Positions 9,480 to 21,039 are shown, counted from the stretch's first letter. The stretch is 64,000 bases of DNA from Heterohyrax brucei (GCA_028571685.1 CM053142.1:63823296-63887295); one strand, 5' to 3'. Notes: a model not told the origin generated them from the letters alone. Program-made: numbers and translations.

Positions 9480-9631
9480 GCCTGTTGCTGTCAAGTTGGT
9501 GCCAGTCAAGGCAACTCTATAGGGCACAGTAGAACTACCCCATGGGGTTTCCAAGGAGCAGCGAATGGATTCAGACTGCTGGGCTTTCAGTTAGAAGCCT
9601 CAGCTCTTAACCCCTGTGCCACCAGGGCTCC
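9480..9631 (-). mobile_element. AfroSINE short form, - strand, inside L1
   Basis: Antisense copy ending in CCTGTGCCACCAGGGCTCC. The host sequence AGATATTTCATA occurs on both sides (about 9465-9477 and 9632-9643) as a target-site duplication. Confidence 0.9.
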
Positions 9632-9760
9632 AGATATTTCATATAGGTAGGACAAATACAACATTTGTATTTTTATGATTGACTCATCTCCTGGCCTTTT
9701 CCATTTCCTTGGGTGATTCCTTATTGCAATTCCACAAACACCATGTGTATCATACACGTG
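9632..9760 (-). mobile_element. old LINE-1 3' fragment (part 2)
   Basis: Continuation of the 9220-9479 element after the AfroSINE (AGATATTTCATATAGGTAGG onward), decayed. Confidence 0.45.
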
Positions 9761-9929
9761 GGAGCCCATGCTAAGTTGGGGTGAGGCAAATATTAGAAAG
9801 GATCCATATAGGTCTTTGTCTTCATAGGGCTTATAAGCTAGTGAAAGATTAAGAGAGGAGCTCAGAGAATGACAATTGAAAGATTAAGGTGAGTAGCTTC
9901 TGAAAGCAGAATGTCACATGGGTTCAACC

Positions 9930-10112
9930 TATTGCTGTTTAGATTGACCCAGTGACCTTAAAGAAGAATAGAACTGCTCTGTAGAATTTTCTAGGCTGTA
10001 ATCTTGACAGAAGTGGTCTGCCACATTTTTCTCCTGTGGAGCATCTAGGGGTTTGAAGTGCTAACCTGTTGGTTAGCAGCTGAGTGCATAACTACTGTGC
10101 GACTAGGGCTCC
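9930..10112 (-). mobile_element. AfroSINE long form, - strand
   Basis: The antisense copy carries the long-form segment (AGGCTGTAATCTTGACAGAA, CTGCCACATTTTTCTCC). Flanks ATGGGTTCAACC (about 9919) and GTGGGTTCAAAC (about 10117) look like a diverged target duplication. Confidence 0.82.
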
Positions 10113-10514
10113 ATATGTGGGTTCAAACAGTGCTAAGTCACCTTGACAGAAGAGGAATGTTTCATGCAGCAGGTGGTATTTGACATGAGTCTTGAGGCAT
10201 GGCTTGCATTTCAATAGAAAGGAGGATCACCTTGAAGAAAGGCTCTGAGAAAGTGTCGGGGTGTGTGAATACCCTGGTTTGGCTAATGTGTGGGATGTAT
10301 GGGGAAGAGGCTGGACAGGTAGACAATGGACATATTGTAGGTGGCTTCCAAGTCTGGCCAAAAAAAATTCATTTGTCTGTTCTTTCATTCAGCAAGAATT
10401 GAGTGCCGACTGTGTATCAGCACTGAGCCAGAACTGGGGAGACAGCAGTTAACCTTGGGAGGCTCTGGGAGCCCTGTGGATTTTTTTGTAGGGGTTGCAG
10501 TAATAGGACTGAGC
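10113..10514. other. unassigned, probably old repeat
   Basis: The text from 9780 to 10380, interrupted by the SINE, has the flavour of the old mammalian repeat at 37816-38345: TCTTCATAGGGCTTATAAGC before the SINE, GAGTCTTGAGGCATGGC after. Family not assigned. Confidence 0.4.
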
Positions 10515-10800
10515 TTGTTGTTGTTAGCCACTGTTGAGTCAGCATTGCACTCGCAGTGACCCCACACATGACGGACTGAAACATTGCCTGGTCTTGCGCC
10601 ATCTCCACAGTTGGTTGTGGACTGAACTGTTGCGAACCATAGGATTTTAAGTGGCAAATTGTGGGAAGTAGATTGCCAGATCTTTCTTTCTAGTCTCTCT
10701 TGGCATCGTGACAACATGCAAGCCTCCAGTGAGGGACGTTGGTTGGGAATGAAACCTAGTCTCCCACCTTGCAGGGGAGAATTCTACAACCGGGCCACCA
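10515..10800 (-). mobile_element. AfroSINE/RTE-tail related element, - strand
   Basis: It begins TTGTTGTTGTTAGCCACTGT and includes ACATTGCCTGGTCTTGCGCC, the antisense segment that RTE LINEs and some AfroSINEs share. It ends with a decayed head (CAACCGGGCCACCAGTGTGC). It is longer than the ordinary AfroSINE, and its parent subfamily is unclear. Confidence 0.65.
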
Positions 10801-11786
10801 GTGTGCCCTCGAACTGGGCATAAGGAGGTTGAATTTGGAGTTTGTGAAGAGGTGAAATCGTGGAGTAGGGGGGAGTAGTTGGGAAGCTGTGAGAAATGGA
10901 GAGGACAGAATGAACCTAGGACATTCTGGAAGTAGGATTGAGACTATTTGTGAATTGATTGATTGGGGGCAGTGAGGAAAGGATGAAGGGAACTGAAGCT
11001 GAATATGAGGCACGTGATTGTCAATATGCCGTGCCATTTGCTGTTTTTATGGGTCTTGAGTTTCTCCAACTAGATTGTAAGCCCCTTCAGGGTTCTCAAG
11101 AAATGAATCTTGTGCTTTCTAGAATTTCATGTTTGCATCCACAGCAGTGTTTGCACACATGCCTGGCTTTCTCCGGAGTCAGGTTTCCACAGAGAGTCAA
11201 ATGTTTCCTGTATATAATCTCACACCCCAAGTTAACTGCCCTTTCAACTTCTGCTGCAATTTTACCTCTCACTTGATGGCCATTTTCCACAGAGAAACCA
11301 AGGTTTTATTGCCCCTCAAGAGTAACTTGGATTGTGGTAGAGATTGAAAACACCAAAGTAGCCTGTTCCTTGATATCAGCTTCATAGCCTATATAAAGCA
11401 AACCCTTGTGCTTCAGCAGAATTTCACAGTTTTACATATCTTGAAACTTTGAGTCATTTGTGAGTGGTCAGAGTTGCAAATGTTAAATCCTTGGATGCCA
11501 ACTGTCTGCTCTAGGTATAGTAAATATATGGCATGGATGCTGTTACTTCTGTAGCTGCCTGCTGCAGACATTACTAATCAGTTACAGCTGGGCCAGAAGG
11601 CACCTACTACCAGCTGAATGGAGTTGACACCAGAGCTGAGATCTATTGGTCATTCCTAGTCTTCTCTGTTTGTTGAATGAGTGGACTCTTGACAGGTGAC
11701 TGATGCCCCATGAAGCGTCAGTGCTGGCAGAATTTACTCTAGAGAGGCTTCACAAGAAAGTGACCTAAATTTATTCCCCGTTGCAG
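10801..11786. other. unassigned intronic sequence
   Basis: About 1 kb with no recognised repeat. Several open frames of 60-105 codons overlap on both strands and show no homology I can recognise. A segment near 11060-11110 (GATTGTAAGCCCCTTCAGGG) is reminiscent of L2. Confidence 0.4.
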
Positions 11787-11853
11787 GAATATTCTGAGAT
11801 TTCCTCTTATTTGTCAGCAGGCAAGGTGTTTGCTCGAAAATCAAAGAAAACAG
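11787..11853 (+). other. weak internal exon candidate
   Basis: A pyrimidine-rich acceptor (TTTATTCCCCGTTGCAG) precedes a 67-base segment, and CAG|GTCAGT follows it. One frame is open throughout, giving about 22 residues that begin EYSEISSYLS and end with a basic RKSKKT stretch. I do not recognise the peptide. Acceptor-donor pairs at this spacing occur by chance in introns, so the call rests only on local splice signals. An alternative or cryptic exon is equally possible. Confidence 0.2.
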
Positions 11854-12107
11854 GTCAGTATGGTGTGGGTCCATTGTGTAGTGAAGCCTCTAAAAGCCTA
11901 TGTGTTATAAACACTGTTGAAAGTAAAAATCTTTGTTACCCTTTAACTGTGTATTGAGGAAGAGAGAAGAGGATGCTGCATTTTTTAGATGTCTCTCTGC
12001 TCTCACTCTTGACTGGAAATTTATTAACTCCTAAAATGAGGCTTTGGGGATCAGAAGAGAATGACCCTCTCCCCACTGTTTCTGATTGGCTGCTGACAGT
12101 ACTCTTT

Positions 12108-12608
12108 TTTTTTTTATTATGACTGAGTGAAAATGTACATTCCCATATAAATTTGCATGCCCACCTATATGCAGCTTCCACTGCTCTCCCTACCTGGCGA
12201 CAGCACACTATTCCTCTCTGCTCCATACATGTCTCATCCTCCCTACAGTCTCCTTTCCCCTCCCCTCTACCCACTCATAGAACCATAAAGTGCACCCAGT
12301 GTATAGTCACTCTGCGTCACCAATTCCAATCTCTTGCTGTTCAAAGAGTGGACCTTCATTATGATCCATGGGCAAGGGCAGCGTCAGGGCCAGGGGCCAT
12401 GCTCCCAGGGGAACCCTGAAGCCACTGGACCATCAATTGTGGTCTTTTAGTGGAGATCTCAGGATGCACCCCTTTTTCTTCCTGTGTTGCCAATAAGACT
12501 CAACTTAGTGAGCTCCATCGTGGCTATCACTGGTGGTGGCTGGGCACCATCCAGTTCTTCTGGTCCCAAGTCGATGTAGGTACCCACTCTTGTGGGTCTC
12601 TGTGAACT
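12108..12608 (-). mobile_element. 5'-truncated LINE-1 3' end, - strand
   Basis: The poly-T head is followed by ATTATGACTGAGTGAAAATG, and the body matches 18941-19579 and 31875-32647. Flanks TACTCTTT at 12100-12107 and 12609-12616 are a plausible short target duplication. The body contains CTGGACCATCAATTGTGG and CTGGTGGTGGCTGGGCACC, landmarks also found, more diverged, in the L1 at 54040-54850. That link is why I assign it to the L1 3' UTR. Confidence 0.65.
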
Positions 12609-12616
12609 TACTCTTT

Positions 12617-13353
12617 CAATCCTGCTCATTCCAATTGTGTGGAGGAAGTCGAGGGAAGAGGGAGAGGCCTGTAGCTTCTAGCTTCCTGCCTCCTCCCTGC
12701 AGGCTTGGGAGCTGGGGTTGAGTGCACTCTACCAGTAAGCCAGAAAAGAATCTGTAGCAATTCTGACTATTCTTACATGTCTCCTTTATACTGGCTGCCA
12801 CAGAAATTCCTCACAACCCTCCAGGTGTGTTACCTCTGCCGGATCCTCTTCGGGGTCCTCATTCCAGCTCTCATGGGTCCATGGGGACTTGCCCACAGCT
12901 TCTGTTTCTTGGTTCGCAGCACTTGTGCATTGGGCTCCTGCTAAGCTGGGGTGACGCAAGTGTGAATGATGCTGATTGAGGTTTCCGGAGGGTGTCACTT
13001 GCAGACATGGGAGTGTCAAGGAGTTAGGGACTTGGGCCTTTTTATGCTTTAATTTATGTGACCTTATCCTGTAACTTCTTCCTGTTGAGTGATTTGTACA
13101 TTTCTTACCTTCTGTGAAACCAGCTGTGTGGTTGGTGCAGAAGGGTGGAGATACTGCTGCTTGATTGTTTCTCTTGGCAAGAGAGTCTGTCCTCTGAGTT
13201 CCAGCGGGGTTACTTGGTGGTCAGGAGTGGCCATGAGCCTCTGATTGTCCTGCCATACAGTGTCCGTTATACTTAGTATGCTAGTATTTGTGTTGTATTT
13301 GTCATCGTTGGCCACCATTCTAGACGCTTTATGTATTTCCATGACTAATTTGT
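12617..13353. other. unassigned intronic sequence
   Basis: No repeat family recognised. Short overlapping open frames on both strands lack splice context. Confidence 0.4.
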
Positions 13354-13560
13354 TGGAGCCCTTGTGTGCCTTGAATAGTTAATCATTCGACTAGTAGCTG
13401 AGAGGAAGGTGGTTTGAACCCTTCCAGAGGTACCTCAGAAGAAAGGCCTGGTAATCTGCTTCCCAGAGGTCATAACCTTGAAAACCCTTTCAAGTGCAGT
13501 TCTACTCTGAAACGCATGGGGTCACCATTAATCACAACTTGATGGCCACTGGTTTGCTTT
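13354..13560 (+). mobile_element. AfroSINE GTCCCTGGGTGG-type, + strand, decayed
   Basis: Recognised from GGAGCCCTTGTGTGCC, GGTGGTTTGAACCCTTCCAG, GAAGAAAGGCCTGGTAATCT and CTCTGAAACGCATGGGGTCA in order. Confidence 0.78.
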
Positions 13561-13604
13561 CTGGGTTTTTAATTTAATATAATTTTTATTACACCTAAGT
13601 TTAA

Positions 13605-13775
13605 GTCTCATTAGTTTTGACAACAGCCGTGCAAGGTAGCTGTCATTTATAGCAGTGTACGCTGTTTTACAGCAATAGTACCTGAGGCAGAGTGCCCGTT
13701 AGAGACTTGCCTAAGACTGCGTCACTCATGTTAGGTGAAGCAAGGGTTCAAATCCAGGTAGCTGGATTCTGACCT
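13605..13775 (-). repeat. MIR, - strand
   Basis: Antisense order of ACAACAGCCGTGCAAGGTAG, TGAGGCAGAGTGCCC, ACTTGCCTAAGACTGCGTCA and AAGGGTTCAAATCCAGGTAG, the last being the antisense tRNA-like head. Confidence 0.7.
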
Positions 13776-16700
13776 GCTGCCTCTTCTTACCAGATTCTGA
13801 GACTCCTGTCCAGGTCCCTCCTGGAGCTGACTGGTAGCAGGAATGTGTGAACCACTGTTTGCAGTCCTTCTCCCTCCTCACAGGAGCTGCGAGGTGTCTG
13901 CTTTCATCATGCCCGCTCTGGGATTGGAGGCAGTGCCTGTGGTTGGACTGTGCAGTGCAGCTAGGCACAGCAGCCTGGGCTGAGGGACATCTGTCCTGGT
14001 GCAAATCAGGCTACAGGGAGGGAGGGACCCGAGGTCACGATGGGCTAGTCCCTGCAGCTCACCACTGCCCACTGCTGGTTCACCCTGCGTGTTCATAGAG
14101 AGAATGGTGGGGCGCTCCCAAGGAGGCCTTCGTGGCCTTGGGGAGACAGATAGCCTCTGACATCACCAGCCATTTCCAGCTAGATGGCTGTCCTCATTCT
14201 GGGTGTCTGTACTGAAGCCAAAGTGAGGGCCACTTGAGGGCAGGACTTTCCAGGCCAGGAGTTTATTCCCTCTCGTGTGGCTGTGGCTTGAGAGGGCCTG
14301 AGTTTGCCATTGCTTGTCATGAACCCGGGTGGGAAGTTCTCATCTTAGCCCCTGCTGCAAACTATCGATGTAGCTTTTCTCAAATTAATTTCCTTCCTCA
14401 GGCTGGTTTCCTCCCCTGCAGGATAGAAGATAAGTGATAAATTGCTAAGGTCCTTTCTCGCTGTGACACACCGTTTCTCAGGTAGAGAGAGGGGCATGGC
14501 TAACTTTTGGCTTGCAGTCCTGGAGCTTCCCTGGTACCTGTTCCTCTTCCAAGTGCTTTCTCTGCCTCTGGCCTTGTGGTGGACAGGGGAGGAAAGACTG
14601 AAGTTAATGAATAAACCAGAGGTCTGGATTTCTGACAGAAGCTGGACTGGGGGAGCGGACGTTGTTTGGTTGTTTACAGAGATGGTAGCCTGGCTGATTA
14701 GGGGCAGAGTCTTGCAGCCTGACGTCTGTCCTGTGCCGACAGGCTGCTGCTGCTGCTTTCCTTTTAGCTCTCAGCCCCTGCCTGATGAGGTTAGGAGTGA
14801 GAAGGTGGTCTGGCTGGCCTTGAGCCCTACAAGTTAATTTCCACTTCAGTTATAGCTACCCCATAAGGGGAGGAAGCTCAGGTTCCCAGTTCTTTCCCAG
14901 CTCTCTACCCAGAAATACAACCAGAAACTCAGTCTGCACGGAGCCGGGACTCCTGAGGACAGAGAATTGCCAAAAGGAGTGCCTTTCCTGGTTATATGAG
15001 CCTTGTGGCACATGTGTTTGGGGCTGGGGCTCCTGAGGGTGAGGAGGAACCAGAAGGAGCATCTATGCTGCTTTTATAAGCATCATGGCATGTGTGTTTC
15101 AGTCCACACTCTGGAGCCAAATAAAGATTATTTTTTGACTCTCCATTGTTTGGTATTATCTGTGCTTTTGATTTCACCGCACCCTTCCCGCCCTCTGTCT
15201 TCCCCTCACTCCCTTTACAGTAGATGGCTGGTAGTTGATTATACTCTGAATGCTTGCTGTCTCTCTGTGAGTTTTGTGACCACTCCCATGCTCAATGGTG
15301 GGTGCTTCTTAAAACCTCTGCTCTTGTGGTGGGAACAGGGAAGGATGGGCATGAAGAGTAGTCCAGGGAGCTTGAAGAGTCGGAGATCCTAAAGAGTCAG
15401 GGAGCCCAGCAGCCCTCCCCGAGCTGAGCTCCTTGTTGGGAGGCTTGGCCATCAGTGCAGGAAGGCTGGAGGGTTCTGTGGTCTTTGGTGCAGAACCCTG
15501 CTGAGTCCTTGGCCCCAGTAACTTAGAGTTGCTGCTAACTCGTACCACACCTTTGTGCAAAGCTGACAAACTACTGTTTCCTCAGTTTAAAAGATAATAT
15601 TTTAAAAGCTAATGTATATCATTGTACAATCTGGGCAATGTCCAACTTTGCCTGGGACTGCCTTCTAGAACTCTGGTGGGCAGTAGCTCTGGCTGGGTCC
15701 ACATTTGTGCTGACACTCCTCGAGCCGTGAGTGTGTGCACACTGCCAGCAGTGTACACATCCAGTGCTCCTTCCATGTTCAGTGAAGGGCCTGTGTCAGG
15801 TTCAGAGTCAGGGGACAGGGTGGGTGTGGGAATCAAGCCTCTAGGAATACTGGACAGGTGAGGATCTCAGGGATGCTCAGATACAGGTTGGAACAGATGT
15901 GGCCATGTACATGTTTGTAGTGAGCCTTTGTCGGCTTGCTTTAGTGTGGGTCTGGTATGTGTGCCAGCATGGGTTAATGTGTGCATGGGGGGGTTGTCCG
16001 ACGTTTTTCTGGGACTCAGTTGAGAGGTCCACTTGTGTCTGCTTAATAAGTCAGTGTATACCTGTGATATGAATGTCCCTTCCTTAGAGGGCAGTGTAAA
16101 ACCTGGATGTCAGTACCTGGCAGCCCCACCTATTTCTCCTACCTGGCTACATGCCAACATGTGGAGACTGAGACTTACAGACCTGGAGCTTCCTAACATG
16201 TCCTGGGGGGTGGTGTGCAAAGGACAGAGGGGAAAGATCTCTAGTCCTCACCTGGGTCAGATGTTATAGGAGGGCTCAGAGAGACAGGTGCCTGGCTGCG
16301 TTTGAATGGGAGTGTGAGTTTCTGGACATGTGGACATGTAGAATGACATGTTTTGCTTTAGAGAAAATGAGCTAGAGGTCTGGCCTTGCAATTTTCCACT
16401 TGTCTTAATCCTGGGAGATTCTAAACAGCTTTGTTTAAAAACTGGATGTGTAGATTGCCGGGACCTGACTGAGAAAGAGCACTGGGTCCCCCAGGAAGGC
16501 AATTAGGTTTGAAGCCAGAATTTGAACGTGTTGGACTGCTCTGAGTACTGTGTACAGCAGGCAGACCTGGATGGTGGGGAGGGGAGCTTTTAGAGCGTGG
16601 CCATAGGCATGAGTCACTCTCCATCAGCAGACCTTCAGATTGGCATCCACTGACTGGCTGCCAGGGGAGGAAGCTCCAGTCCAGGATTGTTACCCACCAT

Positions 16701-17096
16701 CCAGACTGTGGGCAGCAGAGAGGGAAACGGGGTTGGAAGTCCATGTCTTAGCCCTGCCTCCTCACATGGTTAGATGGAGGACCAGAGATGGTGGTGGACA
16801 GTCTGCCTGCATCTCCTTTCAGCATCAGGGCAAGGAGAAGAATTCAGGTCGCCATCTAGACAAGGGCATAGTGGGGTGGAATGTTCTCTGAGCACCCATA
16901 GAGGATCTCAGGGAGAGAAGGCTACCAATGTGAGAGGACTCAGAGTCAGAGAGGCAGACGGAAGGGGCTGGTTGTGTGGTGGCAGTGGGAGGATGGAAGG
17001 CATGGAAGTGGAATAGGGATGGGCATGGCCCAGACAGCTGGACTGGAGAAGATGAGCTCAGGAGAGAGGTGGGTGCATGGCTAGCAAGAGAGGATT
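13776..17096. other. repeat-poor intronic block
   Basis: This 3.3 kb block is the longest stretch in the window without an obvious interspersed repeat. It contains many short frames, for example 14442-14837 (131 codons) and 15003-15392 (129 codons). None shows a recognisable domain, and they overlap frames on the other strand. An AATAAA at about 15119 followed by a T-rich run could be a cryptic poly(A) signal. Repeat exclusion may point to regulatory content, but no specific site is supportable. Confidence 0.45.
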
Positions 17097-17290
17097 CTGT
17101 TGGTGTTGAGTCAGTTCCGACTCATAGCAATTCTTTAGGACAGAGTTGAACTGTCCCATACGGTTTCTAAGGCACAGTCTTTACTGAAGCAAAGTGCCAC
17201 ATCTTTCTTTTATGGAGTGGCTCGTGGTTTGAACTACTGACCTTTTCAGTTAGCAGTCAGGTACGTAACCACTATGCCACTAGGGTTCCT
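17097..17290 (-). mobile_element. AfroSINE long form, - strand
   Basis: GTTCCGACTCATAGCAATTC is followed by the long-form segment (TCTAAGGCACAGTCTTTACT) and the antisense head ending CTATGCCACTAGGGTTCC. AGCAAGAGAG to the left (17082) and TGCAAGAGAGG to the right (17291) form a good target duplication, GCAAGAGAGG/GCAAGAGAGG. Confidence 0.9.
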
Positions 17291-17534
17291 TGCAAGAGAG
17301 GGTAGACTCCTCATTATGGGGTACCTTGAAGGCCACCCAGAAAAGTCCAGATTTTAGGAGGCTGGTACTGGGGAGCTTGTGTTGGTCTTTGAACAGGTGA
17401 AGGACAGAGTGAAAAGTGATACTTCAGGAAAAATCATCTTGTGGCAGAATCTAAGATAAATTTTTGAAAAGTATGTGTTGGTTACAAAATTAATACAAAT
17501 ATTATAATATTCAAACATTGCATGAACTGTACCC
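17291..17534 (-). repeat. probable old LINE fragment, - strand (part 1)
   Basis: AT-rich. Together with 17717-18000 it resembles an antisense L1M-type segment (GAGATAATCAATGTTAATAA; ATAGGATTGTATTATATGTA; CATAGCCTTGCTGGATGG). Weak assignment. Confidence 0.4.
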
Positions 17535-17716
17535 ACCCAGTGCCATCAAGTTGGTTCCAACTCATAGCAACCCTGCCAAGCCAGACCCAGTGCCATCGAA
17601 TCGGTCGGAACCCTAGAGGTCAGAATAGAACTGCCACATAGAGTTTCCCAGGACTGCTTGGCAGATTTAAACTGCCGACCTTTTGGTTAGCAGACGTAGC
17701 ACTTAACTCACTACAG
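17535..17716 (-). mobile_element. AfroSINE, - strand, with duplicated 3' end
   Basis: Two copies of the antisense 3' end follow each other: CCAGTGCCATCAAGTTGG at 17538 and CCAGTGCCATCGAATCGG at 17588. After them comes one body and one head. Flanks GCATGAACTGT (about 17519) and GCATGAACTAT (about 17716) form a target duplication. The doubled tail may reflect a second insertion or a local duplication. Confidence 0.82.
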
Positions 17717-18004
17717 CATGAACTATAGAAAAGGAAAATCTTCCATAATCCTATCCTTCAGAGATAATCAATGTTAATAAAACCAGAAGCCAAACTCATG
17801 GCAGTTAATCCTTTGGTTATATTCTTTCCAAGTATTTTTATGATAGACTAGCATCCATCCATCCATCCCTTCATCCATTTATCTTATCAATTTCCATAAA
17901 TAGGATTGTATTATATGTACTGTTTTGCAATGTCTTAAGTTATGTCTTTGATATTAGTGCATAGTGCATACTGAGTAGCTGCATAGCCTTGCTGGATGGG
18001 TTTT
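17717..18004 (-). repeat. probable old LINE fragment, - strand (part 2)
   Basis: Continuation after the SINE. It includes a (CATC)n run at about 17852-17868. Confidence 0.4.
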
Positions 18005-18380
18005 GTGTGAGTTATTTTCTGCTGCATAACATAGGCAGAGAACTGGTGTATAAACACAGCAGCCATTTCTTTGCTCACAATCTTGTGGATTAGCAGTTTG
18101 GACTGGGCTCAGCTGGTTTTACGACAGCAGGAACTGCATGATCCATGAAAACCTCACTCACATACCTAGTTGTGGATGCTGGCACTCACCTAGGCTTCTC
18201 TCCTCTCGTGTGGTTTCTCATTCTCCAGGAAGCTAGCACTTGAGGTGCAAACAAAATCTAGATACCTCATCAGGTCTAGTCCCTGAAGTCCCACAGTGTA
18301 ATATCCACTACATTTCTGTGGTTACAACCAGTCGTGGGACCAGCCTAAACTGCAGGGCTGCGGAAAGACAGTCTACCTTT
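18005..18380 (-). repeat. possible old LTR-like repeat
   Basis: GTTATTTTCTGCTGCATAAC, then CTCACAATCTTGTGGATTAG and GGCTCAGCTGGTTTTACGAC are in the order of a common antisense mammalian LTR repeat. Too decayed to name. Confidence 0.4.
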
Positions 18381-18713
18381 TGATGGCAGGAGGAACAAAG
18401 CCGTGTCAGCTGGGTCTGAGTTTAGGGGTGGAGGGGACATGGATGTGCAACGGTTGCATGTGCTTCAAAGCAGGAGAATTCCCAGATGAGGTAGGGAATT
18501 GGCAGGGAATGAAACACAGGGCTTCTGCATGGAAGACAAGTATTCTGTCACTGAACTATCTCAGTATCTATACTGATTTTCAGGACATTTAAAAAAAGTA
18601 TGAGTCAGTGAGTAATAGATATATACTGCTCCTTTGTTATGAAAACGGAAGAAAACAGCCAGCTGGTCATCTCCATCTAGGCCTCTGCCGGGAACATCTA
18701 TTTGTTCACCCAG

Positions 18714-18940
18714 TGTTTTAGTCAGCTAGTGCTGCTCTGAGAGAAATACCACAAAAGAAAGTTTATTTTTACCCGTTCTGGTAGGCTACAAGTTCGAATT
18801 CAGGGTGCCTACTCCAGGGGAAGTCTTTCCCTCTGCCAGCTCTGGAGGAAACTCCTTGTGTATCAGTCTTTGTTCAGGGAGCATCTCTTGGCACAGGAAC
18901 CTCAGGTCTGAGGGATGCACTCTTCTCCTGGTGCTGCTCT
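18714..18940 (-). mobile_element. MaLR-type LTR, - strand (left half)
   Basis: It begins TGTTTTAGTCAGCTAGTGCT and is interrupted at about 18941 by an L1 3' end. The full LTR (18714-19870) is flanked by CCCAG and CTCAG, a five-base duplication with one mismatch, as expected for retroviral integration. Confidence 0.78.
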
Positions 18941-19579
18941 TTTTTTTTAATTATTATGATTGAGTGAAAATGTACATTCCTATATAAATTTGCATGACTG
19001 CCTATGTGTAGCTCCCACTGCTCTCCCTACCCAGTGATAGCACACTCTTCCTCTCTGTTCTGTACATGTCATATCCTCCTAACAATCTCCTATCCCTTCC
19101 TTTCCACCTTCTCCCCTGCCTCCAGTAAGAGGTCAGTAGGACGACATCCTATAGATGCACAGAACCATAAAGTGCACACAAGATATGGTCACTCTGTGTC
19201 ACGAAGTCCAATCCATTTCTGTCTGAAGAGTTGACCTTCATTATGATTTATGGGCAGGGGAAGCATCAGGGTTAGGGGCCATGCTCCCAGGGGAACTCCG
19301 AGGCCCCTGGACCATCAATTGCAGTCTTTTAGTGAAGATCTCAGGGTGAACCCTTTTTATTCTTGTGTTGCCAGTGAAACTCATCTTTGTGAGCTGCATC
19401 ATGGCTATTGCTGGTGGTGGCCGGACACCATCCAATTCTTCCAGTAACATGTCAGTGTAGTCCACCGCTCTCGAAGATCTCTCTGTCTTCTGTTTTTTTT
19501 TTTCCCCCATGTCGTTTTGGTCCTTGGTAATCATCAATTCCTACTGAGTTGGGACCATTTGTTGTATCTCAGATGGTGC
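18941..19579 (-). mobile_element. 5'-truncated LINE-1 3' end nested in LTR
   Basis: Poly-T head, then ATTATGATTGAGTGAAAATG. The body is homologous to 12108-12608 and 31875-32647. Flanks GGTGCTGCTCT (18930-18940) and GGTGCTGTTCT (19580-19590) differ at one base. Removing the insert restores an LTR continuous with the homologous LTR at 8654-9207, which confirms the boundaries. Confidence 0.8.
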
Positions 19580-19870
19580 GGTGCTGTTCTCTTGATGGTG
19601 TGAGGTTCCCGATTCTCTGCTTGCTTCCCTTTCCTTTTATCTCTTGTAGGATGAAGGGATAAAGGGTGGTACAAGCCATATCCCAGGGAAACTCCCTTTA
19701 CAGTGGAGCAGGAAAGTGATCTTATGAAGCGATTTACAGTCCCACCCTAATCCTGTAACATACAGCGTAGGAAAATCACAAAAATGGAGGACAATCATAA
19801 AATATTGAGAATCATGGCCCAGCCACATGACTCCACATATTTTTTGGGGGACACAGTTTAATCCATGACA
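19580..19870 (-). mobile_element. MaLR-type LTR, - strand (right half)
   Basis: Resumes after the L1 insertion (CTTGATGGTGTGAGGTTCCC) and ends GTTTAATCCATGACA. Similar to 8880-9207. Confidence 0.78.
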
Positions 19871-21039
19871 CTCAGCAAATACCTAGTGTGCTCAGGCTTC
19901 CTCCCCATTCCATGGCAGCTGCAGATGTGGCCTCAGAGAACCCAGGCCTGTGGGATTCACAGGCTTCATCTTTTCTCCCTAGGCAACTCCCATCGGATTT
20001 AGTGCGTTGAGTCCCCACAAGGCACGTTTTTAATAGTTTTCATTATCACCTCACCTGCCTTTGTATGTCTTCCCAGCTTACGAAATGTCAGACAGGCAGG
20101 GAGGCAGAGGAAAACAGGGGAGGAGGCCCACGGTGGGTCACTAAGGAATCCCAGCATCTCAGTTTCCAGGATGCTGCAGTGGAGCTGTTGCTGAGAAAGG
20201 CTCCCCCCTAGCTCTGCCCATTAGACTTTCCTTTCCCTCAAGATCTCAGGCTGGACTCGATGAAATACACTTCTCTTTGCCTAACATGTTCCTGTTCCTG
20301 GCCTCTGCCTGGGATTCATCAAATCAGAACAAAAGCAGAGTGAGCTTTTGCGTTTCAGAGCCTTTTGGGATTTTATTTTCTCCCTGTTCCCTCCCTCATC
20401 TCTTGGAAAGAGGTGTTTTCCGGCTAAAAGGTTGCCTCTTTGCAAAAGTAGACCACACCCCAGTAGCATAGCCCTCTTGGTTACTCTCCCACTCCTTGAC
20501 TGTGCCGTCGGAGAATTGACAAAACTCAGAGAGAGCAGTTGGTGCAGACTATGATTTGGTCAGGATTAAGGGCTGCCGCCATGTCTGGGCACTACCCTGA
20601 TTCTCCTAGGTGACTTAGGGAGCCAGCATTGTGCTATGGTGGCAGGGCTAATGGTACCTGGTCAGCTGGTGGGCTTAATATTGACCCACGCTTAGTGTTG
20701 AACAAAACATGCAGAGCTGACTGTCTGCAAACCTTCGAGTAGTCTGGCATCACAAGCACAAGAAACCTCAGCAGCTCCTTTGGGCTGTGGAATTGGAAAA
20801 ATTGGACGGAGGCCCTCAGCCTGCTCCAGCTGAGAGTTTGCTACTTTGAGGCATAATAGGTAGAAAAGTCCTCATAAGCAGAGGCTCACGAGGCCTCTGA
20901 TTCCTGACTTCTAGGCTTTGCCTCTGCTAACACCACTCCCTCCCCCAGTAATGGTTCTCTGTGACTTTGTGGGTGGATTTAAACTTCAGCATATTCAAGT
21001 CATAATATCCATAATCAAAAACTCATTACTGGGCAAGGT
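19871..21039. other. unassigned intronic sequence
   Basis: No repeats recognised. The segment 20210-20560 has unusually even composition and overlapping open frames on both strands, without a recognisable protein. It might be conserved noncoding DNA, but I cannot tell from one sequence. Confidence 0.4.

Noticed and set aside
15119-15145. AATAAA with T-rich downstream run as a gene end
   Set aside because: AATAAA is frequent in introns; no upstream coding or 3' UTR evidence.
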